NCBI GenBank assembly: GCA_016789905.1
Contig: JAEUQC010000087.1
Span: forward strand, 1-64,000
Length of the DNA stretch: 64,000 bases
Reading direction: 5' to 3'
DNA from: Bryobacterales bacterium
Lineage (GTDB): Bacteria > Acidobacteriota > Terriglobia > Bryobacterales > Bryobacteraceae
Part shown: piece by piece, positions 25,222-33,576 of the stretch
Numbering within the stretch: position 1 is the stretch's first letter
How the letters are laid out: each line of letters opens with the position of its first letter
Translations under genes and position numbers: made by a program
Notes under the pieces: generated by a model
Database searches by the model: none
What the model was told of the DNA's origin: nothing
The model's input: the letters and a program-made list of their open reading frames with translations, nothing else

Positions 25222-27992
25222 TTCGTAATGACCTCGTCCAAGTTCAAAATCATGTTCGTAACCGCCGAATAGGCCGCCAATTCCGCCACCGGGACTTTTG
25301 CATCCACCGGCGCCGCCCCCACCGCCAACAACTCCCGAGCCGCCCCCACCTCTTCTGAATAGGCAGCCAGCATCCGCGTGTATGTGGCCACCAGCGTTTC
25401 GGTCTCCATCGCCTCCGGCGCCCGCCCCGTTGCCAATCGAAACGCATAGCCAACTCGTGCGGCAGGCGTCGTCCCGCCCTCGCGGTAGGCTCGCTCCGCC
25501 AGCTTCCGCGACGCTTCCACAAAGATCGGATCGTTCAGCAAAGTGAGCGCCTGCAGCGGCGTATTCGTCGTCGAGCGTTTCACAATGCAGAACTCCCTAT
25601 CCGGCGCGTCAAACACGGTCATCGTCGGATGCGGAACGGTTCGTTTCCAGAAAGTGTACAGGCTCCGCCGGTGCAGCCCGTCGCCTTTGCTCTCCACCCA
25701 TCGCGTTCCTGGATAGTCAGCCGCCACCACAATGCCCTTATACAAATCCTTCGTCTGATACGGAAACACCGAGGGCCCGCCAGTCTGTTCCTTCAACAGA
25801 CCAGCCAGCAACAGACTCTGATCCCGCATCACCTCCGCCGGCAGCCGGAACCGCGGCCCCCGCGCCAGCAGCCGGTTCTCCGGATCTCTCGCGTAGCTTC
25901 CCGCCGCATCCTGCCGGTACGTCTGCGACAGCACCATCTTCGTCAATAGCGCCTTCACATCCCAACCCGAATCTACAAATTCCCGCGCCAGCCAATCCAG
26001 CATTTCCGGATGGCTCGGATACTCGCCCTGCAGCCCAAAGTTCTCGCTCGTCTTCACCAGCCCGATTCCGAACAACTGCTGCCAGAACCGGTTTACCACC
26101 ACCCGTGACGTCAACGGATGATCCGCCTTCGTCAGCCACTGCGCCAGCCCGAGCCGGTTCTTCGGCGCCCCTGCAGGCCATGCCCCCAGCAGATGCTCCG
26201 GCACCCCCGGTTCCACGGCCTCGCCCGGCGTGTTGTACTGCCCGCGCAGCAACACGTGCGTCTGGCGCGGCTTGCCCGGCAACTCTTCCATCACCATCAC
26301 CGTCGCCACGTTCCGCGCCACCGCCAGACGCTGCTCCCGCAGCGTTTCCAGCGCCACATCCGCCATCTTCAAACCCGCCACCGTGCGAATCTCCGCCGGG
26401 GTCAACGTGCGGGTCCAAACCTGCCCGTTCTCAATCCCGTTCAGCCGGAACTTCGTCTGCTGTGGCTTGTCGGACTTCGCATCCGGCATCGCCAGCCCAT
26501 CGTGAATAATCCGTGTCGGCACTTCCCGCCCGTCCACAAAGAAGCGAACCCACGCGGCATACGCCCGCATCGCCTCCGGCGCGCTCTTCGCGCCTTCATA
26601 AATCACCGTCACATGCCGTTCCACGCCCGCCGTCAGTCCCGCCCCCTCCGTCGCCACGCGAATCGAATACGCCGGCAGCCGGTCCGCAAACCGAAACTCC
26701 ATCTCGCCCTTCTCCAGCCGGATGTCGATCCCCCGCCCAAAGGTCGTCGCCGCCATATTCCGCGAGTAATCAATCGAACTCACCAGCACCGCATCCGCCC
26801 CGCCCTTCACCCGGAACGCGAACGTCACCGGCTCGTGCTTGGATATAGGCACGGCTTTATCCGCCGCGAGCGCCATCCCGCCCGCCATTTCCACCGGGGC
26901 CACGGCGCTCTCTTTTCGCTTATGCTTCGCGATCGCCTTGTCCAACAACGCCATCCGCGCCGATTCCGCCGCCGTCGGCGCCTGCAACATCGGCACCGCG
27001 TTGGCCACCCGCCCGTCCTCCCCAAACTCCGGCACATTGTTGAAGAACGCGAACAGCTTGTAGTGGTCCTTCTGCGTCACCGGATCGTACTTGTGGTCGT
27101 GGCACTTGGCGCACTCTAGTGTCAACCCAAGCCACGCCATCCCCAGCGTCCGCACCCGGTCGGCGACATATTCCACGCGGTACTCTTCCTCAATAATCCC
27201 GCCCTCGGAATTGATCACGTGATTCCGTCCGAACCCCGTCGCAATGCGCTGCTCCAAAGTCGGCTTCGGTAGCAAATCGCCCGCCAACTGCTCCGTAATG
27301 AACCGGTCATAGGGCATGTTCGCGTTGAACGCTTGGATCACCCAATCGCGCCACCGCCACATCTCCCGCGACGAATCATTGTTGAACCCATGCGTATCGG
27401 CATACCGCGCCACGTCCAGCCAATCCATCGCCATCCGTTCCCCGTACCTAGGCGAAGCCAGTAGCCGTTTCACGGCCGACTCAAATGCCTTTTCGCCGTT
27501 CTTCTTCGCGTCGTTGACGAACGAAACTAATTCCGCCGGCGTCGGCGGCAACCCGGTCAAATCCAGCGAAACGCGCCGCAGCCACACCCCCGGCGCCGCC
27601 GGTCCATTCGGTTTCATCCCCTCCGCCGCCAACCGCGTCCGCACAAACGAATCAATCGAGCTGCCCGCCGTTCGTTCCGGCGGTATAAACGCCCAATGTT
27701 GCGAATATCGTCCGCCCTCGGCCACCCAGCGCTGCAATGTCGCAATCTGCCCCGCGTTCAATTTCCGATTCGCCGCCGCCGGCGGCATCGTGCCATTCGC
27801 GACTCGCGCCATCACCCGGTCCAGCGGCGCCCCCGCCACATCCAACCGCAGCCCCGCCATCCGCTTCTTGTCGTCCTGTCCATGGCAGTGAAAGCAGTTC
27901 TCCGAAAGGATCGGCCGAACGTCGCGCCCATAGTCCAATCGCTTCTCTTGAGCGAGCGCGCAAACCGCCACAAAAAACAGGAGACGAAGCAT
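25218..27992 (-). CDS. PSD1/DUF1549-DUF1553 protein with cytochrome c-type domain (pair 1)
   Basis: 924 aa exported protein. After a signal peptide (MLRLLFFVAVCALAQ) comes a planctomycete cytochrome C-type domain with the haem motif CFHCH near residue 34. DUF1549 follows (RRVSLDLTGLPPTPAEL, SPRYGERMAMDWLDVARYADTHG, and a second motif CAKCHDH). A LamG/concanavalin-like region (about 370-560) and DUF1553 (VVNRFWQQLFGIGLVKTSENFG, DAPDREFCIVKRSTTNTPLQAL) complete it. Such proteins are thought to act in extracytoplasmic polymer or redox chemistry, but none has an agreed function. It is first in a four-gene operon. Confidence 0.9.
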   Translation of the reverse strand: MLRLLFFVAVCALAQEKRLDYGRDVRPILSENCFHCHGQDDKKRMAGLRLDVAGAPLDRVMARVANGTMPPAAANRKLNAGQIATLQRWVAEGGRYSQHWAFIPPERTAGSSIDSFVRTRLAAEGMKPNGPAAPGVWLRRVSLDLTGLPPTPAELVSFVNDAKKNGEKAFESAVKRLLASPRYGERMAMDWLDVARYADTHGFNNDSSREMWRWRDWVIQAFNANMPYDRFITEQLAGDLLPKPTLEQRIATGFGRNHVINSEGGIIEEEYRVEYVADRVRTLGMAWLGLTLECAKCHDHKYDPVTQKDHYKLFAFFNNVPEFGEDGRVANAVPMLQAPTAAESARMALLDKAIAKHKRKESAVAPVEMAGGMALAADKAVPISKHEPVTFAFRVKGGADAVLVSSIDYSRNMAATTFGRGIDIRLEKGEMEFRFADRLPAYSIRVATEGAGLTAGVERHVTVIYEGAKSAPEAMRAYAAWVRFFVDGREVPTRIIHDGLAMPDAKSDKPQQTKFRLNGIENGQVWTRTLTPAEIRTVAGLKMADVALETLREQRLAVARNVATVMVMEELPGKPRQTHVLLRGQYNTPGEAVEPGVPEHLLGAWPAGAPKNRLGLAQWLTKADHPLTSRVVVNRFWQQLFGIGLVKTSENFGLQGEYPSHPEMLDWLAREFVDSGWDVKALLTKMVLSQTYRQDAAGSYARDPENRLLARGPRFRLPAEVMRDQSLLLAGLLKEQTGGPSVFPYQTKDLYKGIVVAADYPGTRWVESKGDGLHRRSLYTFWKRTVPHPTMTVFDAPDREFCIVKRSTTNTPLQALTLLNDPIFVEASRKLAERAYREGGTTPAARVGYAFRLATGRAPEAMETETLVATYTRMLAAYSEEVGAARELLAVGAAPVDAKVPVAELAAYSAVTNMILNLDEVITK

Positions 27993-28038
27993 ACAGACTC
28001 ATAATAACGGCCCCATACGTCATCATGAAAAGATACGT

Positions 28039-28800
28039 ATGAAAACCTGGAAGTTGACGCTCGAATACGATGGCACCAAATACAGCGGCTGGCAGGAGCA
28101 GAACAACGCCCGCACTGTCGCCGGATCCTTGCGTGGCGCCATCGAAGATTTCCTTCAAACACCCATTGAGCTAATGGGCGCCGGCCGCACCGACGCCGGT
28201 GTCCACGCTCTCGGCCAGGTTGCCCACGTCAAACTCCGCCGCTCTGATCGCCGTCACCCCCGATACGATCCTTCCCGGCTCCTCGCTGAATGGAACGACC
28301 GTCTTCCCTCCGACATAGCGATCCTCGACATCGAAGAAGCGCCCGTCAATTTTCACGCCCGCCACTCCGCAACGGCTAGAACCTACCTTTACCAAATCTC
28401 CACCCGCAAAACGGCCTTCCACAAGCGGCATGTTTGGTGGATCAAAGACGAGCTAAACATCGGAGCCATGAAAGGGGCCGCCGCGAAATTCGCCGGCCGC
28501 CACGATTTTGTCCGCTTCGCCCAGAAGGATCCGTCAAGGCCGAACGACTCCACCATCGTCCACGTGAACCACGCCGAGGTGAACGAGGACGATCACATGA
28601 TTGTTTTCCGTATTGACGCGAGTCACTTTTTGTGGCGAATGGTCCGCCGTCTAGTTGGCGTGACGGTCAAGGTCGGCCTTGGCGAAGTCTCACAGGATGA
28701 ACTCGATCAACTCTTGGAAGGGAAGGGCAGCGCCAAACTCGACATCGCCGCCTGGACCGCCCCCGCCGCCGGCCTCTTCCTCGAATCCATCCATTATTAA
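28039..28800 (+). CDS. truA: tRNA pseudouridine synthase A
   Basis: 253 aa. TruA makes pseudouridine at positions 38-40 of tRNA anticodon stems. The catalytic Asp is D52 in GAGRTDAGVHALGQ. Other family motifs are LEYDGTKYSGWQ at the N-terminus, FHARHSATARTYLYQI, and FLWRMVRRLVG near the C-terminus. The ATG at 28039 lies 46 bp from the divergent PSD1 gene. Its stop codon is inside the palindromic repeat at 28797-28823. Confidence 0.97.
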   Translation: MKTWKLTLEYDGTKYSGWQEQNNARTVAGSLRGAIEDFLQTPIELMGAGRTDAGVHALGQVAHVKLRRSDRRHPRYDPSRLLAEWNDRLPSDIAILDIEEAPVNFHARHSATARTYLYQISTRKTAFHKRHVWWIKDELNIGAMKGAAAKFAGRHDFVRFAQKDPSRPNDSTIVHVNHAEVNEDDHMIVFRIDASHFLWRMVRRLVGVTVKVGLGEVSQDELDQLLEGKGSAKLDIAAWTAPAAGLFLESIHY

Positions 28801-28823
28801 ATTGGTGCCAAGCGCCAATTTAA
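28797..28823. repeat. 27-bp palindromic repeat, copy A (probable truA terminator)
   Basis: TTAAATTGGTGC, a CAA loop and GCGCCAATTTAA form a 12-bp stem with one G-U pair. It begins in the truA stop codon. A near-identical element lies 110 bp downstream at 28907-28933. It could end or stabilise truA mRNA. Confidence 0.6.
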
Positions 28824-28906
28824 TCCAATCTCTACGAAAATAACGGATTCAGTGGCGCAAACTGCCCTCAAAGCGCCCTTTTCGCCTTCACCGCCCTCCT
28901 CAAACA

Positions 28907-28933
28907 TTAAAATGGTGCCAAGCGCCTATTTAA
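28907..28933. repeat. 27-bp palindromic repeat, copy B
   Basis: TTAAAATGGTGC, a CAA loop and GCGCCTATTTAA. It differs from copy A at only one position in each arm (T to A, A to T), which unpairs two positions in the middle of the stem. It lies 46 bp before the nucleotidyltransferase start. Two spaced copies suggest a dispersed repeat family or a duplicated intergenic unit. Confidence 0.55.
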
Positions 28934-28979
28934 TCTTTTCGCCAGGAATACTCCGAGGCCAACCGGCCCCAACAAAACC

Positions 28980-29669
28980 ATGTTCACCCCGGAACAACGC
29001 GCCAAACTCCGCTCCGCGCTTCTCGAACGCGCCGCCTCCGACCCCCGTATCACCGCCGCTGCCATCACCGGTTCCGCCGCCATCAACAAAGAGGACCGCT
29101 GGTCCGACATCGACCTCGCCTTCGCCATCTCCTCCAACGTCGACGAAGCCCTCACCGACTGGACCACCCATCTCACCAACGACCACGGCGCCGTCCACCA
29201 TCTCGACATGCACTTCGGCCTTTGGACCTACCGCGTCTTCCTCCTCCCCGGCGCCCTCCAAGTCGACCTCGCCTTCGTCCCCGCCGCCGATTTCCGCGCC
29301 CTCTCACCCGCCTTCCAAATCGTCTTCGGAACGGCCAACGAACCCGCCCCTCCCCAGAACCCTGCGCCCGCCACCATCATCGGATTCGGCTGGCTCTACG
29401 CCATCCACGCTCGCACGAGCATCGCCCGCGGACACTCTTGGCAGGCGCAATACATGATCAACGGCCTTCGCGATCAATGGCTCATCCTCGCCTGCCTTCG
29501 CCACGGCCTGCCCACCGCCCACGGCCGCGGGTACGACCTCCTGCCTTTGGCCGAACTCGAACGCTGGCAATCCACCGCCCTCCGCGACACGATCGATGCG
29601 TTCTTACGCGAAGCGGCGATGGCCGACGAAGCCCTCGCCGCTCGTTTAACAGCCGCCCTAACCGAGTAA
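28980..29669 (+). CDS. Nucleotidyltransferase-domain protein
   Basis: 229 aa. A Pol-beta/aminoglycoside-nucleotidyltransferase-type active site is visible: ITGSAAINKEDRWSDIDLAF (Gly-Ser followed by the Asp-x-Asp metal site), with a third acidic residue in LQVDLAFV. The C-terminal half is helical and includes SWQAQYMINGLRDQW, as in aminoglycoside adenylyltransferase-like proteins. The substrate is unknown and resistance activity should not be assumed. It overlaps the convergent ald gene by 12 nt. Confidence 0.8.
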   Translation: MFTPEQRAKLRSALLERAASDPRITAAAITGSAAINKEDRWSDIDLAFAISSNVDEALTDWTTHLTNDHGAVHHLDMHFGLWTYRVFLLPGALQVDLAFVPAADFRALSPAFQIVFGTANEPAPPQNPAPATIIGFGWLYAIHARTSIARGHSWQAQYMINGLRDQWLILACLRHGLPTAHGRGYDLLPLAELERWQSTALRDTIDAFLREAAMADEALAARLTAALTE

Positions 29670-30773
29670 CCCCGACAACTCCGTATAGACCAACCCCTGC
29701 GACTCCGCCACCGCCCGGTACACACACTTCCCCTTATACGTGTTGATCCCCTCAGCAATGGCTTGGCTCCCCCGCGCCGCCGCCTCCAACCCCTTGTTCG
29801 CCAAAGTCAGCAAATACGGCAGCGTCGCGTTGTTCAACGCAAACGTCGACGTATGCGGCACCGCCGCCGGCATGTTCGACACGCAATAATGCAGCACCGA
29901 ATCGACATAGTAAATCGGATCCGTATGCGTTGTCGCCCGAGACGTCTCAAAACACCCACCCTGGTCAATCGCCACATCCACCATCACTGACCCAGGTTTC
30001 ATGAGCTTGATCATCTCGCGCCGCACCAACTTCGGCGCCGCCGCGCCTGGGATCAACACCGCCCCAATCACCAGATCGGCCAGCCGCAGCGACTCGCGAA
30101 TCGTATGGACATTCGACGCCAGGGTCACCACGCCGCCGTTGTAGATATCGTCCAACTCTCGCAGCCGGTTCAAATTCCGGTCAATGATCGTCACATGCGC
30201 GCCCATACCGATAGCAATCTTGGCCGCGTTATTGCCCACAATCCCGCCACCCAGAATCACCACATTCGCCGGCGCTGTTCCCGGCACGCCCCCCAGAAGG
30301 ATGCCCCGTCCGCCATTGGGCGCCTCCAGATACTGCGCGCCAATCTGCACCGACATCCGCCCTGCCACCTCGCTCATCGGGGTCAACAGCGGCAGAGAGC
30401 CGTTCTCCTCGCGGATCGTCTCATACGCAACTGACGCCGTTCCCGACGTCAACAACGCCTCCGTCAACGCCGGCAGCGGCGCCAGGTGCAAATAGGTGAA
30501 CAACACCAAGTCCGGCCGCAAATAGCCAAACTCCGAAGGCTGCGGCTCCTTCACCTTGATCACCAGATCCGCCCCGCCCCACACGGCGGCGGCGCTGGGC
30601 AAAATAGTTGCCCCGGCCTCCACGTACTCGGCGTCGGAAAGCGAGCTGCCGCGCCCGGCGCCCGTTTCCACTATCACCGTATGGCCCGCTTCCACCAGGG
30701 CCGTCACTCCCGCGGGGACAAGTCCAACCCGGGATTCGTGGTCTTTAACTTCCTTCGGTACTCCTATGGTCAT
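29658..30773 (-). CDS. ald: Alanine dehydrogenase
   Basis: 371 aa, the normal length. It catalyses reversible NAD-dependent deamination of L-alanine to pyruvate and ammonium in the cytoplasm. The N-terminus MTIGVPKEVKDHESRVGL, the catalytic region KVKEPQ and LFTYLHLAPLP (His), the Rossmann motif GGGIVGNNAAKIAIGMGA, and MVDVAIDQGG (Asp) are all classic. It follows the peptidoglycan-binding protein gene by three bases on the same strand. Confidence 0.97.
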   Translation of the reverse strand: MTIGVPKEVKDHESRVGLVPAGVTALVEAGHTVIVETGAGRGSSLSDAEYVEAGATILPSAAAVWGGADLVIKVKEPQPSEFGYLRPDLVLFTYLHLAPLPALTEALLTSGTASVAYETIREENGSLPLLTPMSEVAGRMSVQIGAQYLEAPNGGRGILLGGVPGTAPANVVILGGGIVGNNAAKIAIGMGAHVTIIDRNLNRLRELDDIYNGGVVTLASNVHTIRESLRLADLVIGAVLIPGAAAPKLVRREMIKLMKPGSVMVDVAIDQGGCFETSRATTHTDPIYYVDSVLHYCVSNMPAAVPHTSTFALNNATLPYLLTLANKGLEAAARGSQAIAEGINTYKGKCVYRAVAESQGLVYTELSGLLG

Positions 30774-30776
30774 AGC

Positions 30777-31283
30777 TCATGGCTGCACCGGTACGGGGGG
30801 CGCTGGCGGGGCCACATTCGCCGTCAGCGGGTTACGCTTCGGCCCAAGCCCCAACGCGATCAGGGATAGAGAGGTTATCTTCCCCGTCGGCGGCAAATTC
30901 TGTTCTTCCTGGAAGCGCTTCAACGCGTCAATCGTCGCCGCATCCCACGTCCCGGTAGGAGTGGTCTGCAAGAATCCGCGTGTCACTAACGCTTGCTGAA
31001 TCTCGATATAGCGATCAGTCGTCGGGGCCTGCTGGCCGTAGTATCGGCGTGCTACCACCGGCTGCGGACTCCGCCCGCGTGCCCGCCCTCGCACATACGT
31101 CGTGCGGCCCGTTCTCCGTGCCGGCGGCGTATAACGCCGCGCTGTCGCCTTTTTTGCGGGAGCCTTCCGCGCGCCCGTACTCCGGGTCACTGGCGCTTTG
31201 GCAACAGGTTTCTTCTTCGGCGTGGCTGCCGCCCAGGTCAATCCAAACCCAAGCAACAGTGCAGCCAACGGGAAAGCAAACAT
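30777..31283 (-). CDS. Secreted peptidoglycan-binding domain protein
   Basis: 168 aa from the ATG at 31283. A signal peptide (FAFPLAALLLGFGLTWAAA) precedes a Lys/Ala/Pro/Arg-rich linker (residues 20-85; PKKKPVAKAPVTR, ARRYTPPARRTGR). A C-terminal PG_binding_1 domain follows (YIEIQQALVTRGF, GTWDAATIDALKRFQEEQ). It probably binds the cell wall through the basic linker and the domain. The open frame extends upstream to 31574 but only as antisense of the neighbouring gene. ald follows after 3 nt. Confidence 0.85.
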   Translation of the reverse strand: MFAFPLAALLLGFGLTWAAATPKKKPVAKAPVTRSTGARKAPAKKATARRYTPPARRTGRTTYVRGRARGRSPQPVVARRYYGQQAPTTDRYIEIQQALVTRGFLQTTPTGTWDAATIDALKRFQEEQNLPPTGKITSLSLIALGLGPKRNPLTANVAPPAPPVPVQP

Positions 31284-31338
31284 TCTGTGCGGCACGCCTT
31301 TATCATAACAACTGGTACGTTCCCTGAGGAGGTGCGCC

Positions 31339-31764
31339 ATGCGCATTGCGTTATTCGTGTTAACAGCCCTGCTCGCCACCGCGCAGGCCCCAACCAAGGA
31401 CGAAAAAGTCATCGGCCTGCTCAAAGCCATGAACATGCAGCCGGTCCTCGAAAATATGATCCAGCAGCAGATGGCCGCCTTCAAGAAAATGGCGCCGCAA
31501 GTCCCCGAAAAGCTTTGGGACGAGATTGGCAAGGAAATGCGCGTAGACGAACTCCTCGAGAAAAGCGCCGTCATCTACAGCACTCATTTCACGGAAGCCG
31601 AAATCGACGACATGCTTCGCTTCTACTCCACCCCCACCGGCAAGAAAATGCTTGCCAAGCTTCCCGTCATTAGCTCCGAAAGCATGGAGATGGGCCGCCA
31701 GTGGGGCACCGCCGCCGCCGCCAGGGTCGCCGCCCGCCTCAAAGCCGAAGGCCATCTCAAATAA
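31339..31764 (+). CDS. Exported DUF2059 family protein
   Basis: 141 aa. The signal peptide MRIALFVLTALLATAQA is followed by an all-helical DUF2059 domain: ENMIQQQMAAFKKM, YSTHFTEAEIDDMLRFYSTPTGKKML. This small periplasmic family has no established function. It diverges from the peptidoglycan-binding gene across 55 bp and has a GAGGAGG ribosome binding site. Confidence 0.82.
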   Translation: MRIALFVLTALLATAQAPTKDEKVIGLLKAMNMQPVLENMIQQQMAAFKKMAPQVPEKLWDEIGKEMRVDELLEKSAVIYSTHFTEAEIDDMLRFYSTPTGKKMLAKLPVISSESMEMGRQWGTAAAARVAARLKAEGHLK

Positions 31765-31833
31765 TCAATCTTCCCAAAGCTTTTGGGGCCTCAGACGCGC
31801 GCCCGCACTCCAGGCCACCGGCAAACCGGCAAC

Positions 31834-31853
31834 TATCCTATTGCGGTAGGATA
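31834..31853. promoter_or_regulatory. Palindromic operator of the toxin-antitoxin operon
   Basis: A perfect inverted repeat TATCCTA, six-base spacer, TAGGATA lies just before the antitoxin ATG at 31859 and overlaps any -10 region there. Ribbon-helix-helix antitoxins usually repress their own operon by binding such sites, so this is the probable autoregulatory operator. Confidence 0.6.
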
Positions 31854-31858
31854 CTTAT

Positions 31859-32131
31859 ATGCCGCGTGGAAACCCATCACCGAAGCTGGCGATCACCGTG
31901 GATCCGGACGTTCATAAGCGCATCCTGGCCGCGGCCGCGGAAGAGGGCGTAAGCCTTTCGGCCTGGATGACGGAGGCAGCGCGGGACGCTCTGAAAATAC
32001 GGGCCGGCCTGGACGCGGTGGCCGAGTGGGAAAAGGAGCACGGCGCTTTCACCCACGAAGAACTGAACGAGGCCCGCCGTCGCGTGCGTGCGCAATTCCG
32101 GGCGCCGCGAACGATCCGCCGCCCGGCATGA
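31859..32131 (+). CDS. Ribbon-helix-helix antitoxin
   Basis: 90 aa. The N-terminal half (PKLAITVDPDVHKRILAAAAEEGVSLSAWMTEAARDAL) is a ribbon-helix-helix DNA-binding domain of the CopG/VapB-like sort. The C-terminal half is charged (EWEKEHGAFTHEELNEARRRVRAQF), typical of the toxin-neutralising tail. It overlaps the toxin gene by 4 nt (ATGA). Confidence 0.85.
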   Translation: MPRGNPSPKLAITVDPDVHKRILAAAAEEGVSLSAWMTEAARDALKIRAGLDAVAEWEKEHGAFTHEELNEARRRVRAQFRAPRTIRRPA

Positions 32132-32508
32132 GCCGGGTAATCTATGACGCCGGAGTACTCGTGGCGGCCGATCGCGGCGACCGGCGCGTTTGGTTGGAGC
32201 ACACAGCGCGGCTCATGGAACGCTGCGTTCCACTGGTCCCCGCGCCCGTGCTGGCTCAAGTTAGCCTGACTGCCCGCCAAGCGCAACTGCGGCGGTTTCT
32301 TGCCGGGTGTCACATCGAACCGCTGGGCGAACGCGATGCTCACTTGGCGGGGAGTCTGCTTGGCAAGAGCAGGACGACCGATGTCGTGGACGCCTCTGTA
32401 GTTGCCATCGCGATTCGGTCTCAAGCGGTCATCATTACGGGAGACGTGGCGGACATGGAGCGGCTGGCGGCCGCTGCCGGCGCGAGAGTGGGCGTGATTG
32501 GTCTCTAA
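32128..32508 (+). CDS. PIN-domain (VapC-like) toxin
   Basis: 126 aa. PIN-domain RNase toxin. Acidic residues are visible in VIYDAGVLVAAD, TTDVVDASVVAIA and IITGDVADME. The usual Glu of the second motif is replaced by Gln in APVLAQVSLTARQ. From memory, actinobacterial relatives share this variant, so it is probably not inactivating. The ATG at 32128 overlaps the antitoxin stop; the upstream in-frame extension to 32026 reads through the antitoxin. Confidence 0.85.
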   Translation: MSRVIYDAGVLVAADRGDRRVWLEHTARLMERCVPLVPAPVLAQVSLTARQAQLRRFLAGCHIEPLGERDAHLAGSLLGKSRTTDVVDASVVAIAIRSQAVIITGDVADMERLAAAAGARVGVIGL

Positions 32509-32672
32509 GGTGTCGGCGCTGAACCGACCTGCCGGCAACCCCGAATCGAAATCCCGGGCCAGTTTCCGGGCCACCCCTGGCGACCCTCAACACCGGCCCA
32601 CATACCGATTCCCAACTTCGCATCTGCGGCAACGCCGGTTACCTGTTATGATGCTCCACCGCCCGCCTCAAC

Positions 32673-32715
32673 CTATCGCCTACTGTGTTTTGCGCGATCG
32701 GCTATCCGCTACTGT
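32673..32715. promoter_or_regulatory. Direct repeat upstream of the second antitoxin
   Basis: ctatcgcctactgt at 32673-32686 recurs as ctatccgctactgt at 32702-32715, with 12 of 14 bases identical and a 29-bp period. The second copy extends into the small palindrome CTACTGTAG. The position fits paired operator sites for the antitoxin at 32736. Confidence 0.35.
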
Positions 32716-32735
32716 AGTGGGTGAGGAGCACCGCC

Positions 32736-32987
32736 TTGAACCTGACAATCAGCCTCCCAGAAGCGGAAGTGCGTGCCTTGGAAGGGAAGGCCAAAGCGCG
32801 GGGAATGTCCGCCGAACAATACGCGCTGCAGGTGCTCGAACGGGACTTAGCTCCAGAGTGGCTCCGCAAGTCTTGGGCAAGCGCTGAGCAGGCCGGGCTA
32901 GATCAACTCTCCATGGATGAGATCGAGGCTGAGATCGCGTCCGCACGGCAAGCCCGCTACCCATCTGGCCCACGCGGCGGCGCATGA
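32736..32987 (+). CDS. Antitoxin (ribbon-helix-helix type) of a broken pair
   Basis: 83 aa. LTISLPEAEVRALEGKAKARGMSAEQYALQVLER is a ribbon-helix-helix-type segment followed by an acidic tail. The TTG at 32736 is preferred because GAGGAG lies eight bases ahead; a GTG at 32721 lies upstream of most of that ribosome binding site. The stop overlaps the ATG of the PIN-domain gene (ATGA), the usual antitoxin-toxin arrangement. The gene itself looks intact although its partner is interrupted. Confidence 0.75.
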   Translation: MNLTISLPEAEVRALEGKAKARGMSAEQYALQVLERDLAPEWLRKSWASAEQAGLDQLSMDEIEAEIASARQARYPSGPRGGA

Positions 32988-33397
32988 TCCGTGTGGTGCT
33001 CGACACAAACGTCGTGGTGTCGGCACTTCTCCAACCCCTCGGCCCTCCTGTGCAGGTGCTCCTATTGGCGCTGGATGGCGGCGTGCAGTTGTGCGTCAGC
33101 GACCCCATTTTCGCGGAGCATGAGGAAGTGATTCGCCGGCCTTGACTCCGGCGGACCGAAGAGACGATCCTGTCCGCATTGCAAACGATCAGAACGACAG
33201 CCCTGTGGGTCAGACCGTCAGAATGCGTTCGAGCCTGTTCCGATCCTGACGGCGACGTGTTTCTGGAATGTGCGCAGGCCAGCGGCGCCTCTTACATCGT
33301 TACCGGCAACGTGCGCGATTTCCCGCCTCGTTGGCTTGGCACCGACGTCGTTACACCACGCCGTTTCCTGGAAATCGTCGCCAACAAAGCGCTTTGA
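32984..33397 (+). pseudogene. PIN-domain toxin gene interrupted by an in-frame TGA
   Basis: The frame MIRVVLDTNVVVSALL ... DPIFAEHEEVIRRP stops at a TGA (33143-33145, codon 54). It then continues in the same frame to a second stop at 33397 through LRRTEETIL, DPDGDVFLECAQASGASYIVTGN and VRDFP. Ignoring the TGA gives a normal 137-residue PIN protein with all acidic residues (D7, the Glu before the stop, and the Asp pair in DPDGD). CGA to TGA is the simplest explanation. No selenocysteine context is evident. A sequencing error is possible. Confidence 0.8.
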
Positions 33398-33576
33398 CCA
33401 CCCGCGAGGCTAGAACCATAGTTGTCAATCGCAATCAACTGTTCGTCGCTTGGTTCGAAGCCTTAACGCCCAAATCCCAAACCACCCTGAGATGGATGTC
33501 CCGGGCTCCGCTCCGCCGTTAGTCGGGCTTTAGCCGTGGACCCCAACTGTTCCTGCGCTCGTAACTTCCCCGAGCG

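Noticed and set aside
26118..27119. Long plus-strand open frame opposite the first PSD1 gene
   Set aside because: Arg/His-rich antisense translation without domain structure.
28797..28933. CRISPR array
   Set aside because: Only two repeat units, each palindromic along its length, with a 83-bp gap between them and no cas genes.
28980..29669. Aminoglycoside resistance gene
   Set aside because: Only the generic nucleotidyltransferase active site is recognisable; nothing supports a drug substrate.
33143..33145. TGA in the PIN gene as a selenocysteine codon
   Set aside because: The position corresponds to a residue after RRP that is not catalytic in PIN proteins, and no selenocysteine insertion hairpin was seen after it.
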